Positions 29,615 to 38,079 of a stretch of 64,000 nucleotides of DNA are shown here, one piece after another. The stretch is from Rufibacter latericius (GTDB lineage: Bacteria > Bacteroidota > Bacteroidia > Cytophagales > Hymenobacteraceae): assembly GCF_003721515.1 (NCBI RefSeq), contig NZ_RJJD01000008.1, positions 372,001 to 436,000 of the forward strand, given 5' to 3'. How positions within the stretch are numbered: position 1 is the first letter of the stretch; each line of letters starts with the position of its first letter. Under the pieces are notes generated by a model that had not been told where the DNA came from, searched no databases, and worked only from the letters and a program-made list of their open reading frames with translations. Both the position numbers and the translations under genes were made by a program.

Positions 29615-29667
29615 ATCGTTTTGAAGCCGTTTTTTGAAAAACACCTTCAAAACACCCGGCTAAGATC

Positions 29668-29699
29668 AATAAGCCCTCGGTTATCTCTGAGGGCTTATT
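29668..29699 (+). terminator. Terminator after susC/susD pair 3
   Basis: Arms 29668-29678 and 29689-29699 form a perfect 11-bp stem (AATAAGCCCTC and its complement) followed by TTTCTTTT. A dispersed palindrome copy lies just before it at 29618-29657. Confidence 0.8.
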
Positions 29700-29797
29700 T
29701 TCTTTTCAGGAAGCCTCGGAGCCCCTTTACTTTCCTCGGTCATTTAAGGAAACACGGTTGAAAGACGTTTTAAGTTCATATTCTTTAACCACCCTAC

Positions 29798-30463
29798 ATG
29801 AACCCTAACCGAATCATACTTTTAGTTTTGCTCCTCTTAGCTTTGGCCAACCAGAAAACCACCGCTCAGGTATATTTGGAGGAGGTGAACGGAAGACCTA
29901 TCCGGATAAACCAATATGTCAATGTGGAGGGATCGCCTTACCTGCTTGATAACTGGAGCAAAGGCACCATGACCCTAACCGATGGGTCTAAGTACAAAGA
30001 CATTGAACTGAAATACGACATGGTGGAAGGTATTCTGCTTGTGAAGAACAAGCATGGAGTTGTGTTAGAACCTTTGTTGCCAGCCTCTGAATTCAGCCTG
30101 GAGGACCCTTTTGCCAAAAGGGTGTTTATCAACGGTTCTACCCTTGAGAAAGACCTGAGTAAAAACCCCTATCTTGAGGTTCTGTCTACCGGAAAAGTAG
30201 ACCTCCTGAAACGGAACTACAAAGTGATCAGGGAAGAGAAAGCCTACAATTCGGCCTCCATCACAAAGAGATTTGTGGAGCTTTCAACCTATTTTATCAA
30301 AAAAGGCGATAAACTGATTAAGGTCAAAAACGATGCTAAATCAGTCCTTGCCGTTCTAGGAACAAACCAAGACGTCTTAAAAGAATATATCTCGGCTAAC
30401 AAACTAAACCTGAAAGAAGACGAAGACCTGGTGAAGCTCTTTGCCTTTTACAGCACACTCTAA
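29798..30463 (+). CDS. Secreted protein, unknown function
   Basis: 221 residues with signal peptide MNPNRIILLVLLLLALANQKTTAQ. The mature part has strand-rich motifs VYLEEVNGRPIRINQYVNVEGSPYLLDNWSKGTMTLTDGSKYKDIELKYDMVEGILLVKNKHG. It ends in a lysine-rich helical region with KGDKLIKVKNDAKSVLAVLGTNQDVLKEYIS. No family was recognised with confidence. It lies alone between two SusC/SusD units, has its own terminator, and nothing ties it to uptake except position. Confidence 0.65.
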   Translation: MNPNRIILLVLLLLALANQKTTAQVYLEEVNGRPIRINQYVNVEGSPYLLDNWSKGTMTLTDGSKYKDIELKYDMVEGILLVKNKHGVVLEPLLPASEFSLEDPFAKRVFINGSTLEKDLSKNPYLEVLSTGKVDLLKRNYKVIREEKAYNSASITKRFVELSTYFIKKGDKLIKVKNDAKSVLAVLGTNQDVLKEYISANKLNLKEDEDLVKLFAFYSTL

Positions 30464-30592
30464 ATTGGCCAAAGAAAACCAAAAATCTGTATCCGAATAG
30501 ACTTGAAAGCAAAGGCATATAGATTGCCAATCCTCCCGTTTCATCTAGGAAAAAGCGGCAAAATTTAGCCTTAAGTTCAAACCTTATCCCAA

Positions 30593-30635
30593 CAGATGCG
30601 AGTTGCTTCAGCTGAAACAACCCGCATCTGTTTTT
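30593..30635 (+). terminator. Terminator downstream of the secreted protein
   Basis: CAGATGCG (30593-30600) pairs with CGCATCTG (30623-30630), with further GTTG/CAAC pairing inside, followed by TTTTT. Confidence 0.7.
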
Positions 30636-31019
30636 AGATACCTGGTGTAACGAAGCCTTTTAAGGAAAATCCTAAATTGACGACCAAGCGTTTACTTGTT
30701 TCCCGAACAGCCAAGCCTGTCTTCCTTGAAGCTTTTTGGGTTTTCGAGCCTTTTTCTAAAAACTACCAAAAAAAAGGTTGCCCTTCCTCTTTAGGTCTTG
30801 GGAATATAAAAGTATTGCTCCACACTTTGGCTAGAGCTTTCCCCTAGATTCTTCTGATTTTTAGTGATCTTTCAGCAGAGGTAAACAACAGGTCTTCAAT
30901 CATCTATCTAAATTTTTTAAGCCGTGCAACCTTCTGCATAGCAACAGAATCTAAGTATAAATATTTACTTTTTATTTAGTATATTGAAAATAAAGTATTC
31001 AGAAAATACTTTATTCAGA
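30636..31019. other. Noncoding gap before susC pair 4
   Basis: No gene was seen. A weak copy of the dispersed palindrome is at about 30739-30776. From about 30950 the sequence is very AT-rich, as expected for a promoter region. Confidence 0.4.
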
Positions 31020-31104
31020 AGCTACAACCTCTTGGTAGCTGTTTTCAACTTGTCCCTTCAACCAATTAACATATCCATAATGCTTACCAAACCTACTAAC
31101 ACCC
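31020..31104 (+). promoter_or_regulatory. Hairpin and conserved leader of susC pair 4
   Basis: AGCTAC (31020-31025) pairs with GTAGCT (31035-31040) and is followed by GTTTT. The stretch 31051-31104 is then nearly the same, position for position, as 19865-19918 before the SusC of pair 2: both begin TGTCCCTTCA, contain AATTAACATA and end with a CCATGAAAAAA start region. Confidence 0.5.
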
Positions 31105-34095
31105 ATGAAAAAAAGCGTACTATTCACCCTCATGGCCCTTACCTGCCTGATAGGTCAGGTGTGGGGCCAGGATCTGGCCGTGACCGGCACCGTTATCTCT
31201 GCTGAAGAACGCACTCCGCTCCCCGGGGTTAGTGTCGTTCAGAAAGGAACCTCCAATGGTTCCAGTACCGATGCATCGGGCCGATTTTCTATCAGCGTAC
31301 CCGGGAACGCCACCTTGGTTTTCTCCTTTATCGGGATGGAGACCCAGGAAATTGCCGTGGGAAACCGAACCACCATCAACGTCAACCTGCGGATAGGCAA
31401 CTCACAGCAGTTGGAAGAGATTGTAGTGACCGGCTTGGCCAGTAGTATTAAGCGCTCCAACCTGGCCAATGCCGTGGCCACGGTTTCGGCGGAGGAACTG
31501 GTGGGCAGAACCCGGCCCCAAACCGTGGATGCCGCCTTACAGGGCAAAGTGGCCGGTGCCGTCATCTCCCAGAACACCGGAGCACCGGGCGGGGGTATCT
31601 CTATGCAGCTACGGGGGGTTTCCACGTTAACGGGCGCCTCGCAACCCCTCATCATCATTGATGGGGTGTATGCCAACAACGAACAATTAGGAAACGGCGC
31701 CGGCTCCCCAAGCTTTACGGGCGCCTCGGCCACCACCCACCGCACCACCCAGGACCAAACGGTGAACCGTTTGTCAGACATCAGCCCCGCCGATATTGAA
31801 AACATTGAGATTCTGAAGGGCTCCAGCGCCGCCGCCATTTACGGGGCCCGGGCCAATGCGGGGGTAGTCATCATCACCACTAAACGCGGGAAAGCGGGCA
31901 GAACCAACGTAAGTCTGGGGCAGGATGTAGGGTTTGTCACCGCTTCCCATTTACCAGGCTCCTCCAATTGGGATGAGGCGCGGCTCCAGGCTATCTATGG
32001 CAGCAACCCTGCGCGTCTGGCCGAAGAAACCGCTTTGTGGCGGGCTGCCAATGCCTCGGGCAACATCTATGATTACGAAGAAGAGATCTTCGGGAACACG
32101 GGCACCGTCTACAACACCAGGCTCAGCGTGTCGGGCGGAAACGAAAAAACGAAGTTCTACGTGGCCGCTTCCAGAAACGATGAATCAGGCATCGTCAAGA
32201 AAACCGGCTTTGAGCGGAATTCCATCAGGGCCAACATTGACCACCAGATTTCCAAGATGTTTGACCTGAGCTTGAGTTCCAACTACATCAGGTCCAGCAA
32301 CCAGCGCGGATTCACCGGAAACGACAACAACGGGGTGGCATTAACCTATAACCTCGCCTATACGCCCAACTACCATGAACTCCACCCCAACGAGCAAGGC
32401 ATTTTCCCCGATGCCCGCAATACCGGTGACAACCCTTTGGCCATTGTAGAACGCGCGGTAAACGATGAGAGCACAAACCGTTTCATCCAGGCCGGTACCT
32501 TTGACATCAACCTCATCTCAGAGGAAAACAGCCAACTGCGGTTCTCCGTCTCCGGAGGAATTGACTATGCCAACACAGAGTCACAGTTGTACCTGCCCGT
32601 AGACTTACAGTCGCAGCGCGATTTAGCCAATCCCGGCGCTATCCGCAACTCACGGTCCAGGGTGTTCAACACCAACCTGCAGGCGGCTTTAGTTTACAAT
32701 TACAACCTGCTGGACAACCGGTTCCACATGACTACCCAGGTAGGAACCAGCCGCCTCACCAACGAAACCGACCTGAGCCATGAACAAGGCCTGGGCCTGA
32801 TTGCAGAGCAACGCAACCCCAACAACTCCCAGGTACCGTCACGCTACCAGCGCCTGACCTCTTTTCAGGATGTGGGGATTTTTGGGCAGCAGGAAGTCAA
32901 CTTCGAGGACAAAATCATTGGTACGCTGGGCATCCGGTTTGATAAATCAAGCCTGCTGGGCGACCATGAGAAATTCTACACCTTCCCTAAAGCATCTTTG
33001 GCGGTAAACGTGGCCAAGTTCGGTTTTTGGTCTATCCCCCAGATAAACCAGGTAAAACTGCGGGCGGCCTACGGCGAAACCGGCGGGATGCCCGTTTACG
33101 GGGCCACTTTCGTCTCCTTTGATCCGCAAATTATTGGGGGTATGATCGGAATTGTACCTACCCTTTTCATCGGGAACGAAGAGATTGAACCAGAGCGGGC
33201 TCAGGAACTGGAATTAGGGATTGATTTGGGCTTCCTGGATAATAAGCTCACCTTAGAGGCCACTTATTACAACAAAGAAGTAAAAGACCTGATCGGGATT
33301 TTCCAGATACCCAACAGCACCGGTATTACCCAGATTGAAGCCTACCCGCTGGGAGATCTACGCAACAAAGGCATTGAACTGAGCCTGGGCTACTCTCCCG
33401 TTCAGACCCAGAATTTCTCCTGGAACGGTACTGTCCTGTACTGGCAAAACCGTACCGAGGTCACCAAGATCAACGTGCCGGTTCAGGAGTTCAGGACGGG
33501 ATTTGGAGCATCATATGGCACTAACTTCTTTATGCTGGGCGAATCCCCTACCCGGTGGTACGGCAACCCGACCGTGCCGGGGCACCCTACCGGCTACACC
33601 CGGTACGAAGAAGCCCAGCCAGACTTCCAGATGAGCTTCGCCAACACGCTCAGCTTCCTGAGGAACTTTGACTTCTCTTTTCTGCTCCACTGGAAAAAAG
33701 GCGGCTACATCAGTAACCTGAACATGGTATTACGGGACGAAGGCGGCACCACCCACGACTGGGCTGAGGATGACAACGGCGATGGCGTAGTCAACGGTGA
33801 AGAAAGACTGGGGGCATCGGCCCGTTACCGCATTCAGGACGGAACCTACCTGCGCCTGCGCGAACTGGCTCTTTACTATAACCTGCCCAGAACCCTGAAG
33901 CAGACCTTGTTCAGAGGCTACGTGCAGAACGCTAAGATTGGGGTTTCGGCCAATAACCTGTTCACCGTCACCGATTATGAAGGGTTTGACCCTGAGGTTT
34001 CCAACTTCGGGAACACACCGCTTGGCTCTCAGGTAGACGTAGGCTCTTTCCCTAACACCAAAAGAGTGTTTTTCCATTTAGCCTTCGATTTCTAA
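31105..34095 (+). CDS. SusC/RagA TonB-dependent transporter (pair 4)
   Basis: 996 residues with signal peptide MKKSVLFTLMALTCLIGQVWGQ and a CarboxypepD_reg-like domain (VTGTVISAEERTPLPGVSVVQKG). The plug has PLIIIDGVYANN, SPADIENIEILKGSSAAAIYG and NAGVVIITTKRG, with a barrel ending RVFFHLAFDF. The signal peptide and first domain resemble those of pair 2, but the plug and barrel belong to another lineage. An extracellular DDNGDGVVNGEE stretch looks like a calcium-binding loop. Function is TonB-powered import of an unknown oligomer with the SusD downstream (22-base gap). Confidence 0.92.
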   Translation: MKKSVLFTLMALTCLIGQVWGQDLAVTGTVISAEERTPLPGVSVVQKGTSNGSSTDASGRFSISVPGNATLVFSFIGMETQEIAVGNRTTINVNLRIGNSQQLEEIVVTGLASSIKRSNLANAVATVSAEELVGRTRPQTVDAALQGKVAGAVISQNTGAPGGGISMQLRGVSTLTGASQPLIIIDGVYANNEQLGNGAGSPSFTGASATTHRTTQDQTVNRLSDISPADIENIEILKGSSAAAIYGARANAGVVIITTKRGKAGRTNVSLGQDVGFVTASHLPGSSNWDEARLQAIYGSNPARLAEETALWRAANASGNIYDYEEEIFGNTGTVYNTRLSVSGGNEKTKFYVAASRNDESGIVKKTGFERNSIRANIDHQISKMFDLSLSSNYIRSSNQRGFTGNDNNGVALTYNLAYTPNYHELHPNEQGIFPDARNTGDNPLAIVERAVNDESTNRFIQAGTFDINLISEENSQLRFSVSGGIDYANTESQLYLPVDLQSQRDLANPGAIRNSRSRVFNTNLQAALVYNYNLLDNRFHMTTQVGTSRLTNETDLSHEQGLGLIAEQRNPNNSQVPSRYQRLTSFQDVGIFGQQEVNFEDKIIGTLGIRFDKSSLLGDHEKFYTFPKASLAVNVAKFGFWSIPQINQVKLRAAYGETGGMPVYGATFVSFDPQIIGGMIGIVPTLFIGNEEIEPERAQELELGIDLGFLDNKLTLEATYYNKEVKDLIGIFQIPNSTGITQIEAYPLGDLRNKGIELSLGYSPVQTQNFSWNGTVLYWQNRTEVTKINVPVQEFRTGFGASYGTNFFMLGESPTRWYGNPTVPGHPTGYTRYEEAQPDFQMSFANTLSFLRNFDFSFLLHWKKGGYISNLNMVLRDEGGTTHDWAEDDNGDGVVNGEERLGASARYRIQDGTYLRLRELALYYNLPRTLKQTLFRGYVQNAKIGVSANNLFTVTDYEGFDPEVSNFGNTPLGSQVDVGSFPNTKRVFFHLAFDF

Positions 34096-34117
34096 AAACC
34101 CCTCAAAAAACCAGACC

Positions 34118-35491
34118 ATGAAACTCAGAAAACTATCCATTTATACGGCATGTGCGCTCCTGCTCAGCGGCACCGCGTGCAGCTACTTTGAAGTAGAAGA
34201 TTCCCAGGACCCCAACCGTGCCGCTATTGAATCTATCGCGAATCCTTCCAGGTCTCAGATTGGGCAATTAGTGGTGGGAGTGGTAGCCCAGATGCGCAAC
34301 AGCTACGGCAGCAACGCCCCCTATAACCGGGTAACTGGCGTATTAGGCCGCGAAATCTACGTTCTGGCTACAAACGAAAGCAAGTGGTACAATGATTTAC
34401 TGGGAGCCCGCCCCTTGGATGACATTTCCTTTTACAGCGTTGGGGCTTACAACCAGATCTCCCTGGCCCGGCGTGCAGCCCAGAACCTGCAGGAAGCAAG
34501 CCAACGAAGCACCTTCCTCTCTGAAGAGGAGAAAAAAGGCGTCAGCGGATTTGCCAATACCGTTCAGGCTTGGTCCATGCTGCACCTGTTAAATTTGATG
34601 GGCGAGAACGGCATCCGGATTGAGTACGGAGACCCCAATGATCCGCGCAATCCGGGTCCGGGTCCGTTTGTGAACTATGATGCGGCCCTCACGGAAATCA
34701 GGCGACTGCTGGATGTAGCTGGTACCGAGTTAGCCGGAGCGGGAGACGAACTGGCTTTCGCCCTGCCCGGTGGGTTCGCCGGATTTGATGACCCTGAATC
34801 TTTACGGGAGTTCAACCGGGCCTTAACCGCTCGGGTGGCCGTGTATCAGGAGGACTGGACCGGAGCTTTAGCGGCCCTGGATGAATCATTCCTGAACCTA
34901 AGCGCGGCTACTCCCGCTGATCTAATGGTGGGGCCCAAACACACCTTTGGAGCCGCGCCCGATGTGTTCAATTTCTACTTCCAGAACCCAAACGCCAACT
35001 CCCCTACCCTCGCCTTCGTGCACCCAAGTTTCCTGGCCAACGCCGAACCCGGTGACCGCCGCGTAGCGGAGAAAACCGAGCCCCGCACTTCTCCCAGAAC
35101 GTTGGGCGATTTAACCGGCACCCATGATCCCACGCTGTACACCACCAATACCACGCCCATCTCCATCATCAGAAACGAGGAGTTACTCTTGATCTATGCC
35201 GAGGCCAAGATCCAGTTGGGCCAGTACGAAGATGCCATATCGGCGCTGAACACCATCCGGACCGTGGCTGGCGGCCTTACACCCTATGCCGGATCCAGAA
35301 CCGACAAGGAGGCCCTAATCAGTGAAATGCTAAAACAACGCCAATATTCCCTCTGGTACGAAGGTCACCGTTGGATAGACATGAGAAGGTACAACCGCCT
35401 GAACCAACTCCCGCTGGACAGAACCGGTGACCAGGTCTGGGACCGCCTCCGCGTTCCGTTCAACGAAACCGCCTGGGGCGGCACTTTGTAG
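34118..35491 (+). CDS. SusD/RagB-type nutrient-binding lipoprotein (pair 4)
   Basis: 457 residues, signal MKLRKLSIYTACALLLSGTAC (lipobox Cys21), mature start SYFEVEDSQDPN. The helical region includes GFANTVQAWSMLHLLNLMGENGIRIEYGDP. The C-terminal part has ISIIRNEELLLIYAEAKIQLGQYEDAISALNTIRTVAGGL and LISEMLKQRQYSLWYEGHRWIDMRRYNRLNQLP, typical of SusD. It is the capture lid of the SusC upstream in a two-gene operon closed by a terminator. Confidence 0.9.
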   Translation: MKLRKLSIYTACALLLSGTACSYFEVEDSQDPNRAAIESIANPSRSQIGQLVVGVVAQMRNSYGSNAPYNRVTGVLGREIYVLATNESKWYNDLLGARPLDDISFYSVGAYNQISLARRAAQNLQEASQRSTFLSEEEKKGVSGFANTVQAWSMLHLLNLMGENGIRIEYGDPNDPRNPGPGPFVNYDAALTEIRRLLDVAGTELAGAGDELAFALPGGFAGFDDPESLREFNRALTARVAVYQEDWTGALAALDESFLNLSAATPADLMVGPKHTFGAAPDVFNFYFQNPNANSPTLAFVHPSFLANAEPGDRRVAEKTEPRTSPRTLGDLTGTHDPTLYTTNTTPISIIRNEELLLIYAEAKIQLGQYEDAISALNTIRTVAGGLTPYAGSRTDKEALISEMLKQRQYSLWYEGHRWIDMRRYNRLNQLPLDRTGDQVWDRLRVPFNETAWGGTL

Positions 35492-35512
35492 ATTCCTCCA
35501 GCTATTCTAATC

Positions 35513-35550
35513 AAAGAAAAGGGCGCCTGTAGGGTGCCCTTTTCTTTTTA
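35513..35550 (+). terminator. Terminator after susC/susD pair 4
   Basis: AAAGAAAAGGGCGCC pairs with GGTGCCCTTTTCTTT (one G-U pair) around a short loop, followed by TTTTA. It begins 22 bases after the SusD stop. Confidence 0.8.
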
Positions 35551-35833
35551 TCCTTGAGGCCTTGAATTGTCCCGTAACATCCTGGCTTAAAATTACCTAC
35601 TCCTGTTTTAGGGCCACTTTTAACAAAACGCCTCTTAAACCATAATGAATGCTTAATTTAGAAGCTGCTTCCTCCACAAGGAAGGCAAAGCATTTCCAGC
35701 CTGATTTTACAGAAACCCCTTAAAAACAGCGCCTCTACATCTTTCGTTTTCGGCAAACCAGCCCCAAAACCATTTATTTCTCGGTAGCAACTCTGCCCAC
35801 CTACAGTATTTTCGATAAATTTTGAACCTATTC
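35551..35833. other. Noncoding gap with three dispersed palindrome copies
   Basis: Copies or partial copies lie at 35603-35640, 35692-35730 and 35745-35772, the densest cluster in the window. No gene was seen. Confidence 0.5.
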
Positions 35834-35866
35834 TTTGGTATTTTCATTTTTTATGTAAAATCTTTG
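35834..35866 (+). promoter_or_regulatory. Candidate promoter of the arginine cluster
   Basis: A -33-like TTTG (35834-35837) is separated by 21 bases from AATCTTTG (35859-35866), one mismatch from the -7 consensus TAnnTTTG. Transcription would start near 35873, giving a leader of about 285 bases before the acetyltransferase gene. Confidence 0.5.
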
Positions 35867-35913
35867 CAAGTGCTTTCAAGTAGAGGCCGCATTCTTTATA
35901 CTATCTTAGGTCA

Positions 35914-36045
35914 ATGAATAAAAAGTCGATTTTATCAGTTGTTGTGGCAACGGTAAAACGCTCCATCCTCCGGAGTGCGCTTTTTTCTGTTCTTCCCAGA
36001 ACAGTTTTTTGTGAACCCCTTTACCTTACCCGATCCAGGCGCTAG
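35914..36045 (+). promoter_or_regulatory. Arginine leader: small Arg-rich frame with two hairpin/T-run structures
   Basis: ATG at 35914 to TAG at 36045 encodes 43 residues, starting MNKKSILSVVVATVKR and ending TRSRR. There are six Arg codons, at residues 16, 20, 29, 40, 42 and 43. Hairpin A (CGC-TCC, 35959-35964, with GGA-GT-GCG, 35972-35979) is followed by T6. Hairpin B (CTGTTCT 35987-35993, loop TCCC, AGAACAG 35998-36004) is perfect and also followed by T6. The position is directly upstream of arginine genes. This could be a translated attenuator or the 3' end of a small RNA; no family is known to me. Confidence 0.5.
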
Positions 36046-36156
36046 GCCACCGGCTCAGGTTGTGATCTACAACTAAACCGGATGCATCCCTGTATACCAC
36101 CTTTTGGGTTGGTAGCAGACCCCTATTTCTTCCTTAATTTTTTAAAAGCCATAGCG

Positions 36157-36765
36157 ATGCGTACTTACGCTTCGGCTGTAGAGTTGCAGCCTATTGCACC
36201 CGTTTCCATGGAAACCTCTCACAATGCTTTCACTGTAGTGGTTGCTACAGAAGAGCACACCCCCTTTGCGCAGCAGATTTGCGATGAAATGGAGTCCTCG
36301 GCGAAAGCACGCGGCACCGGCATCGCGAAGCGTTCCCCAGACTATGTGGCCCAGAAGATGCGGGAAGGCAAAGCCGTGATCGCGTTTGACGAAGAAGGCA
36401 ACTGGGCTGGGTTCTGCTACATTGAAACCTGGGGTCACGGCGAGTACGTGGCCAACTCAGGTTTGATTGTATCGCCGCATCTGCGCAAAAGCGGTCTGGC
36501 CAAACGCATAAAAGAAAAGGTGTTTGCCTTGTCACGCACCAAGTACCCGCATGCCAAAATTTTCGGGCTTACCACAGCCTTGGCGGTGATGAAGATAAAC
36601 TCAGATCTGGGGTACCGTCCGGTGACCTACTCTGAACTCACCAACGACGAGGAGTTCTGGAAAGGTTGCCGCAGCTGCGTGAACTTTGATATTCTCACGG
36701 CCAAAAACCGCAGCAATTGCCTGTGTACGGCCATGCTGTACGTTCCGCCAAAGGCAGAAGAATGA
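36157..36765 (+). CDS. GNAT N-acyltransferase, candidate N-acylglutamate synthase
   Basis: 202 residues from the ATG at 36157; the frame is open to 36082 without support. The GNAT fold is seen in AVIAFDEEGNWAGFCYIETWG, then GLIVSPHLRKSGLAKRIKEKVFALS with the acetyl-CoA P-loop R-x-x-G-x-A. The C-terminus has an unusual Cys cluster (GCRSCVNFDILTAKNRSNCLC). As first gene of the arginine cluster, and with no classical argA or argJ in the window, it is the best candidate for acylating glutamate. This is inference from context; the acyl donor (acetyl or succinyl) is unknown. Confidence 0.7.
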   Translation: MRTYASAVELQPIAPVSMETSHNAFTVVVATEEHTPFAQQICDEMESSAKARGTGIAKRSPDYVAQKMREGKAVIAFDEEGNWAGFCYIETWGHGEYVANSGLIVSPHLRKSGLAKRIKEKVFALSRTKYPHAKIFGLTTALAVMKINSDLGYRPVTYSELTNDEEFWKGCRSCVNFDILTAKNRSNCLCTAMLYVPPKAEE

Positions 36766-36837
36766 GTGATTGAATGGTTGAATGATTGAGAGAATAAAAG
36801 TTTACATTCTCTCAATCATTCAACCATTCAATCACTC
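36764..36837. repeat. 32-bp perfect inverted repeat after the acetyltransferase
   Basis: Arms 36764-36795 and 36806-36837 are perfectly complementary with a 10-base loop. The left arm includes part of the stop codon of the upstream gene. The arms are built from repeated TGAAT/ATTCA-like words that continue to about 36879. The hairpin lacks a clean T tract after it. Confidence 0.85.
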
Positions 36838-36882
36838 CATAGACAATCACTCAATCATTCATTCTTTCAATCATTCATTAAA

Positions 36883-38079
36883 ATGAAAAAAGTAGTTCTC
36901 GCGTTCAGCGGCGGCTTAGACACATCTTTCTGTGTGAAGTACCTGCTGGAACAAGGTTATGAAATCTATTCGGCCATCGTGAACACCGGCGGCTTCTCTG
37001 AGGAGGAACTGGCTGAAATCGCCCGAAGGGCCGAGAATTTGGGTGTGACCCACCACGTAACCTTAGACGAAACCGATAACTACTACCAGTCTTGCCTGAA
37101 GTACCTCATCTTCGGGAATGTCCTGAAAAACAACACCTATCCGCTGTCAGTGAGCGCCGAGCGGATCTCGCAGGCGGTGGCCATTGCCAAATATGCCCAA
37201 CAGATTGGGGCCGAATCGGTAGCGCACGGTAGCACCGGCGCAGGCAACGACCAGGTTCGGTTCGACATGGTGTTCAATATTCTGGTGCCGAACGTGCAGG
37301 TGATTACACCTATCCGCGATTTAAAATTGTCGCGTGAGGAAGAAATTGCCTATCTGAAAGAGCGTGGCGTGGAGATGGACTTCCAAAAGGCGCAGTACTC
37401 TATTAACAAAGGCATCTGGGGAACATCGGTGGGTGGTAAAGAGACCCTGACCTCGCATCAGGCCCTGCCAGAATCTGCCTACCCAACTCAGCTTTCTAAA
37501 GAAACGCCAGAGCGTATCACGCTGCATTTCAAAAATGGGGAGCCTGTTGGATTGAACGACGAAATGTTTGACAACCCAGTGCATGTCATCCAGAAGCTGC
37601 AGGAAATTGCCGGAGGCTTCGCGATTGGTAGAGACATTCACGTGGGTGATACTATTATAGGCATCAAAGGCCGTGTGGGTTTTGAGGCGGCGGCGCCGAT
37701 GGTCATCATCAAAGCGCATCATGCCCTGGAGAAACACACGCTCACCAAATGGCAGCTGTACTGGAAAGACAGTTTGGCTACCTGGTACGGCAACTGGATG
37801 CACGAAGGTCAGTTCCTAGATCCCACCATGCGCAACATCGAGACCTTCCTGACCGATACGCAGAAGACCGTCACCGGAAAAGTGCATGTGTTGCTGGCCC
37901 CATACCGCTTCCAGGTAGAAGGTATTGAGTCTGAGCATGACCTCATGTCTTCTAAATTCGGTTCTTACGGCGAAATGAACAACGCCTGGACCGGCGAAGA
38001 CGTGAAAGGTTTCTCTAAAATATTTGGAAACCAGACCATGATGTACCGTTTAATCAACGGCGAGGACGATGCAAAATAG
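36883..38079 (+). CDS. argG: Argininosuccinate synthase
   Basis: 398 residues. The ATP pyrophosphatase loop VLAFSGGLDTSFCVKYL is at about 5-21. AHGSTGAGNDQVRFDM and the citrulline/aspartate region VSAERISQAVAIAKYAQQIGAESVAHG are family hallmarks. It condenses citrulline with aspartate using ATP, the penultimate step of arginine synthesis, in the cytoplasm. Its last 11 bases overlap the start of argC, so the two are translationally coupled. Confidence 0.96.
   Translation: MKKVVLAFSGGLDTSFCVKYLLEQGYEIYSAIVNTGGFSEEELAEIARRAENLGVTHHVTLDETDNYYQSCLKYLIFGNVLKNNTYPLSVSAERISQAVAIAKYAQQIGAESVAHGSTGAGNDQVRFDMVFNILVPNVQVITPIRDLKLSREEEIAYLKERGVEMDFQKAQYSINKGIWGTSVGGKETLTSHQALPESAYPTQLSKETPERITLHFKNGEPVGLNDEMFDNPVHVIQKLQEIAGGFAIGRDIHVGDTIIGIKGRVGFEAAAPMVIIKAHHALEKHTLTKWQLYWKDSLATWYGNWMHEGQFLDPTMRNIETFLTDTQKTVTGKVHVLLAPYRFQVEGIESEHDLMSSKFGSYGEMNNAWTGEDVKGFSKIFGNQTMMYRLINGEDDAK

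Noticed and set aside
36764-36880. CRISPR-like repeats
   Set aside because: The short ATTCA-type words form a palindrome and simple repeats without regular repeat-spacer units; no cas gene is nearby.
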